Below are positions 20,539-30,006 of a stretch of DNA of 64,000 nucleotides, piece by piece. How positions within the stretch are numbered: the stretch's first letter is position 1; each line of letters starts with the position of its first letter. The stretch is from Arthrospiribacter ruber (GTDB taxonomy: Bacteria; Bacteroidota; Bacteroidia; Cytophagales; Cyclobacteriaceae), in the NCBI RefSeq assembly GCF_019343195.1, contig NZ_RPHB01000001.1, forward strand, positions 310,001-374,000. The letters are read 5' to 3'. The notes under the pieces are model-generated. The model was not told the DNA's origin. It was given only the letters and a program-made list of their open reading frames with translations, and did no database searches. Made by a program: the position numbers and the translations under genes.

Positions 20539-22236
20539 TTACTTTTTTTCTGAAGGATAGAGCCTGAAAAATTCATTTTCTGCTTCTACAGTACCTATGA
20601 GAATGATTTCATCATCTTTATCCAATTGAAGATCCGGCTCTGGGTTGATCATCATTTCCCCTTCTTTTTTGACAGCGATGATGGTGCAGCCGGTATCTTT
20701 TCTGATTTCAGATTCTGAAATGCTATCTCCTATGAGTTCTTCGGGCACTTTGACCCGGATAAGGTCCAAGCCCTCAGCGACCATCAGCACATCATTTCTT
20801 CTCAGGAGGTTTAGGATAGCATTGGCTCCCATAGATGCGTATGACATGACGAAATCTGCTCCAGCTCTGTGTATGGAAGCGAGGTTTCTTTCCAAGGTAG
20901 TTCGTGTGATGATCTGAATATCTGGCCTCAGAGACCGGCAGTATATGGTCAGGTAAACATTGACATCATCGTCATGTGTAGTTATGATGACACAAGGAGA
21001 GTCCATGATTCCAGCTTCTTTGAGAATCTCCAGATCAGCTGCATCTCCAACTATCGTTTTGGCCATATTTTTCACCCGTTCAGGATCTTTTTCCACGATT
21101 CTGTAATCCAGGTTTCTTGCTGCCAGAGCCCTGCCTGTGGCCCTGCCCACCCTACCTCCTCCCAGAATTATGATAGGGGCAGAATGATTGTATTTGAGTT
21201 GGTAGGTCTTATTGTACTTGTCTATCTGTCGGGGTGATCCCGCTAGCACCAGAACAGTGCTGTCGTTGATCATGATATCGGGATTGGCAGGCATAAATTT
21301 TCCCCTTTCCCAAACCCCCACTACGCTGACACCTATATTTTGCCTCAATTGGGTTTCTCTCAGGGTCTTATTGACCAAACTACAACCTGTGACACTTGCT
21401 TCAGCGATGATGAGTTCTCCGAACCTACCGATCAGATGGGCATTGGCATCACCACCATTGGCCCTTCTGGATAGGATTTTGCCCATGTCTTCTCCTAATT
21501 GGAGTACATTGTTGCACCCCGCAAGACTAAGGATATCCAGTGAGGCGGAGGCACTGCATGTGGCTATGATCGGGACGTCTTTGTTGATTCCGCGGACGGT
21601 GAATGCAACATTGGTATTGAGTACATCGGATTCGGTGCTGGCTACTAAGGCAGCAGTTTTTACTCTTCCTTTTCGGTATGTTTCAGGATCTCCCAAGTCC
21701 CCTAGAAGAACCTTGATTCCCATTTCTCTTAATTCAAGACCTTCTGCCAAGGTGGATACGATTACCCAATATTTGTAATTGTATCTTTTTAATTTTTTGA
21801 TCAATGCTTCTGTGACAGGGCCAAACCGGGTCAGCAGGACATGGTCTTTGGTGTCTTCCGGTAATTCCCTAGGCACTCTGGCCTGTTCCTGTGCTTTCAT
21901 CCAAGGAGAATAAAAAAAGTTGATAAAAGTGAATGGAAAAAGTACCAATAAGAAGAGCATTCCTGAAAGCAGCACCAGCATAGAAAAAATCCTTCCCGCA
22001 TCACTTTCAAACGTGATGTCACCAAAACCCAATGTGGACATCACGGTCAGCGTCCAATACATACCTGTAATAAAACTGTATGGTTGCCCTTCATTTTCCA
22101 TTAGAAATTGGAAAATGAAGGAAAAAACAAACATTAAGCCTATGAGTACAAGTAGAAACTTCAAGAGAATTTTGAAATTCCTTCGGTCTGGTCTGTTTTT
22201 AAGAAAAAGTGCAACTTGGGTCGCAAGGGTTTTCAT
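20539..22236 (-). CDS. Potassium channel with tandem TrkA/RCK domains
   Basis: A 565-residue inner-membrane ion channel with two transmembrane helices around a pore loop (about 26-47 and 86-110) and a potassium-type filter TLGFGD (68-73). Two cytoplasmic RCK units (TrkA-N plus TrkA-C) follow. The second TrkA-N keeps the nucleotide-binding signature ILGGGRVGRATG (about residues 354-365) with an acidic residue at the end of strand 2 (VEKD). The first has LLTRFGPVTEAL in place of GxGxxG and probably does not bind nucleotide normally. The filter has Leu and Phe where TVGYGD is canonical, a known potassium-selective variant. It is a single gene, divergent from ffh. Confidence 0.9.
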   Translation of the reverse strand: MKTLATQVALFLKNRPDRRNFKILLKFLLVLIGLMFVFSFIFQFLMENEGQPYSFITGMYWTLTVMSTLGFGDITFESDAGRIFSMLVLLSGMLFLLVLFPFTFINFFYSPWMKAQEQARVPRELPEDTKDHVLLTRFGPVTEALIKKLKRYNYKYWVIVSTLAEGLELREMGIKVLLGDLGDPETYRKGRVKTAALVASTESDVLNTNVAFTVRGINKDVPIIATCSASASLDILSLAGCNNVLQLGEDMGKILSRRANGGDANAHLIGRFGELIIAEASVTGCSLVNKTLRETQLRQNIGVSVVGVWERGKFMPANPDIMINDSTVLVLAGSPRQIDKYNKTYQLKYNHSAPIIILGGGRVGRATGRALAARNLDYRIVEKDPERVKNMAKTIVGDAADLEILKEAGIMDSPCVIITTHDDDVNVYLTIYCRSLRPDIQIITRTTLERNLASIHRAGADFVMSYASMGANAILNLLRRNDVLMVAEGLDLIRVKVPEELIGDSISESEIRKDTGCTIIAVKKEGEMMINPEPDLQLDKDDEIILIGTVEAENEFFRLYPSEKK

Positions 22237-22415
22237 GTTAAAAGCGATGTCTTATAAAATTTAATATTCGTAAAGTTGAATGGGATTTACAAGTGTTTTA
22301 AGAAGTAGGTTTAAATCCAATTTGTTTTTAGGTTACATGAATATTCCATATCTCCAATAAGGTATTTAACATAAACGAAATAATTCCCTATTTTTGCGGT
22401 AAATAAAAAATAGGC

Positions 22416-23753
22416 ATGTTTGATAATCTTAGTTTTAAGTTAGATAGAGCTTTTAAGACCCTTAAGGGTACAGGTAAAATAACAGAAATCAACGTCGCTA
22501 CCACTGTCAAAGAAATCCGAAGGGCTTTGATAGATGCTGACGTCAACTATAAGGTAGCGAAGGAAGTTACAGATACCATCAAAGAAGAAGCCTTGGGAAG
22601 AGACGTATTGATTGCGGTTTCCCCGGGGCAGTTGTTGGTCAAAATCACCCAGGAAGAGCTGACCAAATTGATGGGAGGATCCAAAGTGGATGTAAAGCTT
22701 TCCGGTGATCCAGCTGTTGTTTTGATATCAGGTCTTCAGGGATCGGGTAAGACCACTTTTACGGGTAAGTTTGCCAACCTGCTTAAAAAACAAGGCAAAC
22801 AGGTCTTGTTGGCAGCCTGTGATATATACAGGCCTGCGGCGATTGATCAGCTTAAAGTGTTGGGTGAGCAAATCGGAGTAGAGGTATATGCAGAGCCTGA
22901 AAATAAAAATGCGCTTGAGATTGCCAACAATGCTTTGGCACATGCCAAGAAAACTGGCAAAAAGATAGTCATAGTAGATACCGCAGGTCGTCTTGCTGTA
23001 GATGAGCAGATGATGCAGGAAATTGAAGCGCTGAAAAAAGCACTTAATCCTTCCGAGACTTTGTTTGTGGTGGATTCCATGACCGGTCAGGATGCGGTGA
23101 ATACAGCCAAGACTTTTGATGAGCGTCTGAATTTTGATGGAGTGGTATTGACGAAGTTGGATGGTGATACCAGAGGTGGTGCTGCCATATCTATCCGTCA
23201 CGTAGTCAATAAGCCGATCAAGTTTATCTCTACCGGAGAAAAGATGGAAAACATTGATGTGTTCCATCCGGATCGTATGGCCCAGAGGATTTTGGGTATG
23301 GGTGATGTGATTTCCCTCGTAGAGCGTGCGCAGCAGACTTTTGATGAAGATGAAGCCAAGCGTATCAATGCCAAAATACGCAAAAACCAATTTAATTTTG
23401 ATGATTTCCTTTCCCAACTAGAGCAGATCAAAAAAATGGGAAATATCAAAGACCTGATGGGAATGATCCCTGGTATGGGTAAAGCTATGAAAGGGCTGGA
23501 CATTGACGATGATTCTTTCAAACCAATAGAAGCCATCATCCGAAGTATGACTCCTATGGAGCGTGAAAATCCTGATGTCATAGATGGAAGCAGGAGAAAA
23601 AGAATCGCTACAGGAAGTGGGCGTACCATTCAGGAGGTCAACAACCTGATGAAGCAGTTTGCTGACATGCGAAAGCTCATGAAACAAATGAATAAAATGG
23701 GCGGGGCACAGAAAGCCCTGGGCAGTATGATGCCCAATATGAAAAGAAGATAA
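22416..23753 (+). CDS. ffh: Signal recognition particle protein Ffh (SRP54)
   Basis: GTPase of the SRP that delivers nascent membrane proteins to FtsY and SecYEG. The 445 residues show the N domain, the G domain with G1 GLQGSGKTT (106-114), the insertion motif DIYRPAAIDQL (136-146), DTAGR near 191 and TKLDGD near 249. The methionine-rich M domain follows (about 330-445, many Met including QMNKMGG), which binds 4.5S RNA and the signal sequence. Length matches the family (E. coli 453). It is a single gene with its own terminator at 23761. The SRP RNA gene is not seen nearby. Confidence 0.97.
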   Translation: MFDNLSFKLDRAFKTLKGTGKITEINVATTVKEIRRALIDADVNYKVAKEVTDTIKEEALGRDVLIAVSPGQLLVKITQEELTKLMGGSKVDVKLSGDPAVVLISGLQGSGKTTFTGKFANLLKKQGKQVLLAACDIYRPAAIDQLKVLGEQIGVEVYAEPENKNALEIANNALAHAKKTGKKIVIVDTAGRLAVDEQMMQEIEALKKALNPSETLFVVDSMTGQDAVNTAKTFDERLNFDGVVLTKLDGDTRGGAAISIRHVVNKPIKFISTGEKMENIDVFHPDRMAQRILGMGDVISLVERAQQTFDEDEAKRINAKIRKNQFNFDDFLSQLEQIKKMGNIKDLMGMIPGMGKAMKGLDIDDDSFKPIEAIIRSMTPMERENPDVIDGSRRKRIATGSGRTIQEVNNLMKQFADMRKLMKQMNKMGGAQKALGSMMPNMKRR

Positions 23754-23760
23754 AGATATG

Positions 23761-23785
23761 CCAGCCCTCAGGGCTGGTTTTTTTT
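23761..23785 (+). terminator. Rho-independent terminator of ffh
   Basis: A perfect 7-bp stem, CCAGCCC (23761-23767) with GGGCTGG (23771-23777) and a 3-base loop, is followed by eight T. It lies seven bases beyond the ffh stop. The remaining bases to 24047 hold no gene. Confidence 0.92.
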
Positions 23786-24047
23786 CCTTAATTTTTCTGT
23801 AATGACCCGAGTTTTTTAATTTTTCTTGTTGGCTTAAAAAGTCTATTCTTTTTCGCAAAAAAGAAAAAATCAGTTTATCTTACTCTATCATTCCTGTGCC
23901 AATGTTGTTTAGGTAAGGCTATTAGCTGAGTCTAAACTTTTTCAAAGTTGGATAAAAAGTAAAACCAGGCACTCGGTAAAAATCTGAACTTTGGAAAAGT
24001 TAAACTAAACTACACGATATTGATTCCAAAACCTAAAAATAACCTTT

Positions 24048-25580
24048 ATGAATTTAGCAGCCATAGACATAGGTACCAATTCCATCCACATGATCATTGT
24101 CAAAGTGATCTCTGCCCACTCCTTTGAGGTCTTGGTGCAGGAAAAGGAAATGGTTAAACTAGGGGTTGGGGTATTTGCCAATAAAATGCTGAGTGAGAAG
24201 GCATTCCATCGTGGTATCGAAACCATCAAAAGATATGTGCAATTGGCAGATGAGTACGGGGTAGAGGACATCATTACTGCTGCTACATCCGCCACCCGTG
24301 AAGCAAAAAATGGACGTGAGTTTCTGGATAGGTTGATTGAGGAAGTTGGCTTATCCCCTCAGATGATTTCCGGAAAGGAAGAGTCGAGACTTATTTTTTT
24401 GGCAGTCCGCAAAGCCATAGACCTCAAAGATGCCAATGCCATGGTCATCGATATAGGTGGAGGCAGTACAGAAGCTGTGGTAGGCAATAAGGAGAAAGTA
24501 CTCTTTAAAAGTTCAATGAAACTCGGGGTGCTCAGGCTGTTGGACAGGGTAGGACATCAGGGGCCCCTTAGTGAAGAAGAAAAGGAGGACCTGAAGCAAC
24601 ATGTAAAAAGTATTGCAATGAAAATCCTGTCAGAAGCCAAAGCCGTTGGTTTTACCAAAGTTATAGGTACCTCAGGCAGTATCCGGACTTTAGGGGAGGC
24701 AGCACTTTTACTCCATGATAAAAACATCATCAATTCGATCAATGCTGAGGTGGTAAAAGTAAAGGACCTGGAGAAAATTACAGAAAAGCTTCTTGAATCA
24801 GCGCCTGAAAATAGAACCGAGGTCAAGGGTATTAGCGAAAACAGGGTGGATGCCATTCATTTGGGAGGCATACTGCTGATAGAACTCCTAAAGCTTGCAG
24901 AAGTGAAGGAATTGACTTTGTCAGATGCTTCTTTGAGGGAAGGACTGATCATTGACTACGTAGAAAAATACGGTCAGCAGCTTGAGGAAATTGTAGAAGG
25001 AAAGAGCCTGAGAGAAAGAAGCAGTCTTTTACTTGCCAAGCGGTACAAAACTGATATTGAAGAAAAGAGGCAGGTGGCGCGATTAGCCTTACAGTTTTTC
25101 GATCAACTAAAGGATTTACATGGCCTGGATGAATTGGCTAGGGACCTGCTATATCAGTCATGCTTGATTTATGATGTAGGTACTTTTGTGAATTTTCAGG
25201 ATTACCACAAGCATTCCAAATACCTGATCATGCAAGGTGGTCTCAGAGGGTACAACAATGCAGAAATTTTGGTATTGGCCAACTTGGCAAGGTACCATAG
25301 AAAGTCCGGTCCCAAAAAGAAGCACAAAGCATTTAACCGGCTTGATCCTAAAAAAAGAAGAATGGTAAAAGGGCTTTCAGGTATATTGAGGATTGCGGTA
25401 GCCTTGGACAAAACCAAAAACCAGTGGGTTGAAAATGTCTATTGTCTTCCCGAAGGTGAAAAACTTACCATCCGCATTTTTGGTGACGGCAATATGGACC
25501 TGGAGCTTTGGGAAGCGAAGAGGTTTTCTGATACGCTCTCCAAGTTTTTGAAAAAGGAAATAGAAATCGTGAAAGGCTAG
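24048..25580 (+). CDS. Ppx/GppA-family phosphatase (exopolyphosphatase or pppGpp phosphatase)
   Basis: Hydrolyses the terminal phosphate of polyphosphate or pppGpp. The 510-residue protein has the actin-like ATPase-fold motifs AAIDIGTNSIHMII (4-17) and VIDIGGGSTEAVVG (133-146), plus the catalytic Glu pair at 111-112 (GKEESRL). A C-terminal HD-like helical domain runs from about 320, as in E. coli Ppx (513 residues). Substrate choice between the two cannot be read from sequence. It is a single gene downstream of ffh, with no ppk beside it. A weak terminator-like hairpin follows at 25715-25738. Confidence 0.92.
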   Translation: MNLAAIDIGTNSIHMIIVKVISAHSFEVLVQEKEMVKLGVGVFANKMLSEKAFHRGIETIKRYVQLADEYGVEDIITAATSATREAKNGREFLDRLIEEVGLSPQMISGKEESRLIFLAVRKAIDLKDANAMVIDIGGGSTEAVVGNKEKVLFKSSMKLGVLRLLDRVGHQGPLSEEEKEDLKQHVKSIAMKILSEAKAVGFTKVIGTSGSIRTLGEAALLLHDKNIINSINAEVVKVKDLEKITEKLLESAPENRTEVKGISENRVDAIHLGGILLIELLKLAEVKELTLSDASLREGLIIDYVEKYGQQLEEIVEGKSLRERSSLLLAKRYKTDIEEKRQVARLALQFFDQLKDLHGLDELARDLLYQSCLIYDVGTFVNFQDYHKHSKYLIMQGGLRGYNNAEILVLANLARYHRKSGPKKKHKAFNRLDPKKRRMVKGLSGILRIAVALDKTKNQWVENVYCLPEGEKLTIRIFGDGNMDLELWEAKRFSDTLSKFLKKEIEIVKG

Positions 25581-25714
25581 CTGGATAAGATGTTATCAAA
25601 ATAGTCCCCAACCTAATTACTTTGATAGGTGCTTTTGGTGAGGAATGTTGAAAAAGTGGTTTGGATTTGGAAATAAACCTTGGATGAAGGGCAAAGTCAA
25701 AGTATATTAGAGAA

Positions 25715-25738
25715 GGCTACTTCATCAATGTAGCTTTT
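25715..25738 (+). terminator. Weak terminator-like hairpin after the Ppx/GppA gene
   Basis: A short stem, GGCTAC (25715-25720) with GTAGC(T) (25730-25735) and a loop of about 9 bases, is followed by a run of T. It lies about 135 bases beyond the phosphatase stop and 45 bases before the pirin gene. The stem is short, so efficiency is doubtful. Confidence 0.45.
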
Positions 25739-25782
25739 TAAAACACATTTAATCAGTCTTAAAAAGAATTTTTCACCAGTTT

Positions 25783-26667
25783 ATGTCAAATATCAATTTA
25801 ATTATCGAAGAACGTGCAGCCGATATAGGCAAGTTTTTGGTAGGCAGATTGCTGCCCTTCCGACAAAAGCGAATGGTGGGGCCTTTTATTTATATTGATC
25901 ACATGGGGCCTGTAAAACTGAATGAGAGGAGCAATTTTGATATTCTTCCCCACCCTCATATCGGGCTTTCTACCCTGACCTTTCTTTTTGAGGGAAATAT
26001 CATGCACCGTGATACCTTGGGAAATGAAGTGGAGATTACCCCCGGCGCGGTCAATTGGATGACGGCAGGGAAGGGGATAGTCCACAGCGAAAGAACTCCT
26101 GATTACCTGCGTGATTCTGCGCTTTTGATGCATGGTTTGCAGATTTGGGTGGCACTTCCTAAAGATTTGGAGCAAATGGATCCCAGTTTTTTTCATATTA
26201 CAGCAGATAAATTGCCTTCATGGGAAGAAAATGGGGTGAAATTTAAGTTGGTAGCTGGTGAGGCTTTTGGAAAAAAATCCGCAGTGCCTGTGTATAGCAA
26301 ATTGTATATGTTGGAAATCAAAAGCCAATCTAAACAGGAATTGAAGATCGGAGATCACCTGTATGGGGAATCAGGTCTGTATATTCTGGAAGGGGGAGTG
26401 GAGAGTGTTGGCAATGTATATGGTCCAAAGCAGATGTTGGTAACGAAGGAAAGCCATTTATGTGAGTTTACCATTCAGGAGAACAGTACGGTTTATATTT
26501 TTGGAGGCGATCCTTTTCCGGAAGAGCGTTTTATAGATTGGAATTTTGTTGCATCGGATAAGGCGCTAATTGCCGAAGCAAAGAGGAAATGGAAAGCTCA
26601 GGAGTTTGATAAAATTGTGGGGGAGGAGAATGAATTTGTTCCTTATCCTACATTTCCAAAAAAATAG
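25783..26667 (+). CDS. Pirin-family protein
   Basis: A bicupin of 294 residues. The N-terminal cupin keeps the metal ligands His57 and His59 (LPHPHIG), His101 and Glu103 (GIVHSER). The family signatures GPFIYIDHMGP (33-43) and GAVNWMTAGKGIVHSE (88-103) are present. The C-terminal pirin_C domain contains LYMLEIK and IFGGDPFPE. Some bacterial pirins act as quercetin 2,3-dioxygenases and others bind redox or metabolic enzymes, so the role here is open. It is a single gene followed by a repeat patch. Confidence 0.92.
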   Translation: MSNINLIIEERAADIGKFLVGRLLPFRQKRMVGPFIYIDHMGPVKLNERSNFDILPHPHIGLSTLTFLFEGNIMHRDTLGNEVEITPGAVNWMTAGKGIVHSERTPDYLRDSALLMHGLQIWVALPKDLEQMDPSFFHITADKLPSWEENGVKFKLVAGEAFGKKSAVPVYSKLYMLEIKSQSKQELKIGDHLYGESGLYILEGGVESVGNVYGPKQMLVTKESHLCEFTIQENSTVYIFGGDPFPEERFIDWNFVASDKALIAEAKRKWKAQEFDKIVGEENEFVPYPTFPKK

Positions 26668-26689
26668 GAGTTCTGAATTCTTCTGGAGA

Positions 26690-27140
26690 TTTTGCTGACC
26701 TTGCAGATTTTCGACAAAAGTCTAAGGGGAACTGATCCCCATGGACCAGACCGCCGGCTAAAGCACGGCGAAAATTGGTACCCCCCGTTAACAATTAAAA
26801 ATAACCACAGATGGCACAGATCTACACAGATAAAGCTTCGCTTTTGGATAATATCAGATGCCTCACTGCGTTACCATTGACATCGATCGGGGCGAAACGT
26901 CACTCTGACGAAGGAAGAGTCTCCCATTGTTTAGGAGATGCTTCGACTCCGCAAGCTCCGCTCAGCATGACGCGTAATTTTGTCATTTGATTATCTGTAA
27001 ATGCAAAATTTTAAATTCTCAGGATGACGTACACCAACTGTCATTCCCTTTTTGTAAATGCAAAATTTTAAAATCTCAGTTAAACAGTTACACAGTTCCT
27101 CAGTTAATCAATTCCTCAGTTAATCAATTCATCAATTCCA
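26690..27140. repeat. Third patch of dispersed repeats
   Basis: No credible gene lies in 26668-27200. Bases about 26727-26840 match 4090-4205 as a reverse complement (shared landmarks ATAAAGCTTCGCTTTTGGAT and CCAGACCGCCGGCTAAAGC). Around 26940-26975 is the element GATGCTTCGACTCCGC ... CTCAGCATGACG, a sequence type I know as common between genes in Bacteroidota. A direct repeat GTAAATGCAAAATTTTAAA occurs near 26997 and 27054. Bases 27075-27150 are a tandem of family C in reverse (CAGTTAATCAATTC units). Confidence 0.8.
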
Positions 27141-27200
27141 CAATTAAACTTTTTATCATCCTCGCCATGATGACCAGTTGGACAAGTTTCCTCCTTCCCA

Positions 27201-29894
27201 TCATCCCGTATTCTTAAGCCCATTGGCCAAAGCTGTGGTGATTTCAAGAAGTCTCTTTACCATCTTTTCAGATTTCTCCTGATCTGCATCCTTAATTTTC
27301 CGCCATTCCTGAAGCTCATATAACTGTAAGAAATGAAGGGCCTGCAAGGCATTTCCTCTTCTTTTCATGTTGTCCAGCTGACTGGTCCTGCGCACTTCCC
27401 GTGGCCTGCTGAACATGTCTTGAACTTGATTCAGACTTCTGTCAAATTCTTCTTTTATGATATCTATTAGTTCTTTTCTGACCTTTTTGTCTTCTACCAA
27501 TGCCGAATAAGTGTCCATAAGGTTAGGATCTGCATTCATCAGGTTGGTTTCCACTTGAATCATAATATAACGGAGAAGGGGCCATGAATCTACATGGGAT
27601 TTCAGTTTGGTATAAATGTCTGAATGATCATTTCTGATCTTTTGAAATGCATATCCTATTCCATACCAACCGGTGATGTTGAACCTGGATTGGCTCCAGC
27701 TGAATACCCAAGGGATAGCCCTAAGATCTGACAATGAACGCGTACCTGTACGTCGGGATGGCCTTGAACCTATTTTGCTCAACTCCAACACATCGATAGG
27801 AGTAGCCTGTCCATAAAAATCAATGAAAGACGGATGTTCGATAAGCTTTCTATAAAACTCCAAAGAATAATCCGAGAGCAGTTTTAAGGCATCCAATGGA
27901 TAGTCTCCGTTGGCATATTCCGGATATAGTGAATAAGCAGTTTGCAGGTGCATGCCAGAAAGCAGCATCTCCATATTATAGGTTCCGTTGAGAAGGTTTG
28001 CAAATTGCTGGGCTATAGTTTCTCCCTGAACGGTAAGCTTCATCTGTCCACTGAGGCTTCCAGGAGGCATGCTTTCCAAAAATCTATGGTATTTGCCACC
28101 ACCGCGGCTGATAGTACCACCAATTCCATGAAAATACTTGAATTTTATGCTATGTTTTTGTGCAACTTCAGAAAGTTTTTGCTCTGTGCGATATATGTTG
28201 TACCTGCTTGCGATAATGCCCCCGTCTTTGTTGCTGTCTGAATAGCCTAACATGATTTCCTGAACACTTGAAGTCGGATAAGCAGGGTGGGAGAGGTACT
28301 CGTCCATTATTTCAGCGGAGTTTTGCAAGTCATCAATTGTTTCAAAAAGTGGGACTACCTGAAAAACTTTTCTGTCCAATCCTGCTTCCCGCATCAAGAG
28401 GAATACTGTAAGCAGATCCCTCAGGCTTCTGGTCATTGAAACGATAAACACCCCAACACCTTCAGGTCCAAATCTGTCTGTGTGGGACTTTACAGCTCTA
28501 TAGCAATCCAGCACTTTATCGGCTTCTTCTCCAAATCTTTCTCCTCCTATTGCGAATGGCCTGTTACTTTTCAATTCTTCGTTTATAAAATCCAGCTTCT
28601 CTTCCTCAGTCCATTGGCGGTAAGGCCTCTTGTCCGGAAAAGCTTTCAATAATATCTGCTCCATAGCCTTGTCATGGAATTCTGAGTTTTGCCTGATATC
28701 CAATTTGACGAGATGGAACCCAAAACATTGTAGTAGCCTTTCAACAGGAAACAGGAGCTGTTTGGAGATTTTGGATGCGCCGATTTCCTCCAAGCTGCTT
28801 CTTAAGAATGCTAAGTCCCCTTGTAGTTCTTTCGCTTGGTATGCTATCAGGTCGGCTTCCGTTTCCTGGGCAGATTCTAGCTTCAGCATGATTAGGTTGA
28901 TGTATTGGCGCCAAGGTTCCAGAGGATTTCTTTCCAGAGCCTTTACACCATTTTGGCCCAATTCCTCTGCCATTACCTGGATTTTATTTCTTAAAGAATC
29001 AGGCACAGGATTTCTTATTTCAGAAAAACTAAGCTTTGAACCTAGTTCAATTATCTTGCTTTTGATCATTTCCAAGGCAGCGGACCTATGTGCGAATAGT
29101 GTTTCTCCCGTAAGCTCAGCGCTTACATAAGGATGTCCATCTCTATCTCCACCTACCCAGGATCCAAATTCAAGGGCAGGATAAGCTTCCGGATCCTTCA
29201 TTGAATTAGGGTCAAAGCCTGCGTTTATCCAGCTTTGATAGAGTTGGCGGTCACTTCTTTCCAATATTTGTGGGAAGACTTTGGTAAAGTAATGCATCAC
29301 ATTGAAGCGTTCTGTTTTGACAGTTGGCTTTTCGAGATACACTTCACCGGACCTCCACCATCGTTCTAAAAGTCCTATAATTTCATTTTCTATCTGCAAT
29401 CTTTCTTTAGGAGTAAAAGAGCTGTTTTCCAGCTTTACCAGTTGTAGGTAAAGATCGCGGTGCAATTCTATGATTGATATTCGTTTTGCTTCGGTAGGGT
29501 GTGCTGTCAGTACCGGAGACAGTTTGATTTCACGAATAACATGAAGTATTTGACTTTCGGTCAATCCCAATTTCTTTTGTCTTGAGAAGGTTTCGCTCCA
29601 AGACCCTCTGATGGCTTCCATGCCATATTCTTCTTCTAATTTTCTCCGGAACTGTACGGCGGCATTTTCTTCTACCAGATTCATTAACTGCAAGTAAATA
29701 CTGAGTACCTGAATGTGTTTCTCTTCCAGATCAGTACCCATTTTCAGGATACTTTCATTGTCCAAAGCATTGTCCAGTATATCTGCCAATTGCTGCTCTC
29801 CAAGGTCAGAAAGTACTTTTTGGAAACATTTTTTCAAAAAGTCCATGTCTGAGGATATTTTTTCAAAAAGAAATTCAGGTTTTAAGGTGCTCAT
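27201..29894 (-). CDS. ppc: Phosphoenolpyruvate carboxylase
   Basis: Anaplerotic enzyme that carboxylates PEP with bicarbonate to oxaloacetate. The 897-residue protein has the conserved catalytic histidine His132 in VLTAHPTEAKR, the SWVGGDRDGHPYV segment, the second active-site region GYSDSNKDGG, the glycine loop FHGIGGTISRGGG and GSRPSRRTG. It ends in the characteristic NTG tail. Length is close to E. coli Ppc (883). It is a single gene read away from the sialate esterase region, with 112 bases to the next gene. Regulation is not visible. Together with aceK at 43 kb it points to tight control of carbon flow through the TCA and glyoxylate cycles. Confidence 0.97.
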   Translation of the reverse strand: MSTLKPEFLFEKISSDMDFLKKCFQKVLSDLGEQQLADILDNALDNESILKMGTDLEEKHIQVLSIYLQLMNLVEENAAVQFRRKLEEEYGMEAIRGSWSETFSRQKKLGLTESQILHVIREIKLSPVLTAHPTEAKRISIIELHRDLYLQLVKLENSSFTPKERLQIENEIIGLLERWWRSGEVYLEKPTVKTERFNVMHYFTKVFPQILERSDRQLYQSWINAGFDPNSMKDPEAYPALEFGSWVGGDRDGHPYVSAELTGETLFAHRSAALEMIKSKIIELGSKLSFSEIRNPVPDSLRNKIQVMAEELGQNGVKALERNPLEPWRQYINLIMLKLESAQETEADLIAYQAKELQGDLAFLRSSLEEIGASKISKQLLFPVERLLQCFGFHLVKLDIRQNSEFHDKAMEQILLKAFPDKRPYRQWTEEEKLDFINEELKSNRPFAIGGERFGEEADKVLDCYRAVKSHTDRFGPEGVGVFIVSMTRSLRDLLTVFLLMREAGLDRKVFQVVPLFETIDDLQNSAEIMDEYLSHPAYPTSSVQEIMLGYSDSNKDGGIIASRYNIYRTEQKLSEVAQKHSIKFKYFHGIGGTISRGGGKYHRFLESMPPGSLSGQMKLTVQGETIAQQFANLLNGTYNMEMLLSGMHLQTAYSLYPEYANGDYPLDALKLLSDYSLEFYRKLIEHPSFIDFYGQATPIDVLELSKIGSRPSRRTGTRSLSDLRAIPWVFSWSQSRFNITGWYGIGYAFQKIRNDHSDIYTKLKSHVDSWPLLRYIMIQVETNLMNADPNLMDTYSALVEDKKVRKELIDIIKEEFDRSLNQVQDMFSRPREVRRTSQLDNMKRRGNALQALHFLQLYELQEWRKIKDADQEKSEKMVKRLLEITTALANGLKNTG

Positions 29895-30006
29895 ATTTTA
29901 TAAAGTCAAAGTCTCAAATTAATCCAAGCGGTTCAAAAGTTCATATTACTTTCAAACTGCTGTTATTAAATTAGGTTGCAATAAATTTCATATGAATGGC
30001 TGTGGG

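Noticed and set aside
26987-27217. A 76-codon open frame before ppc
   Set aside because: It is a translation of the tandem family C repeat and runs into the ppc 3' end.
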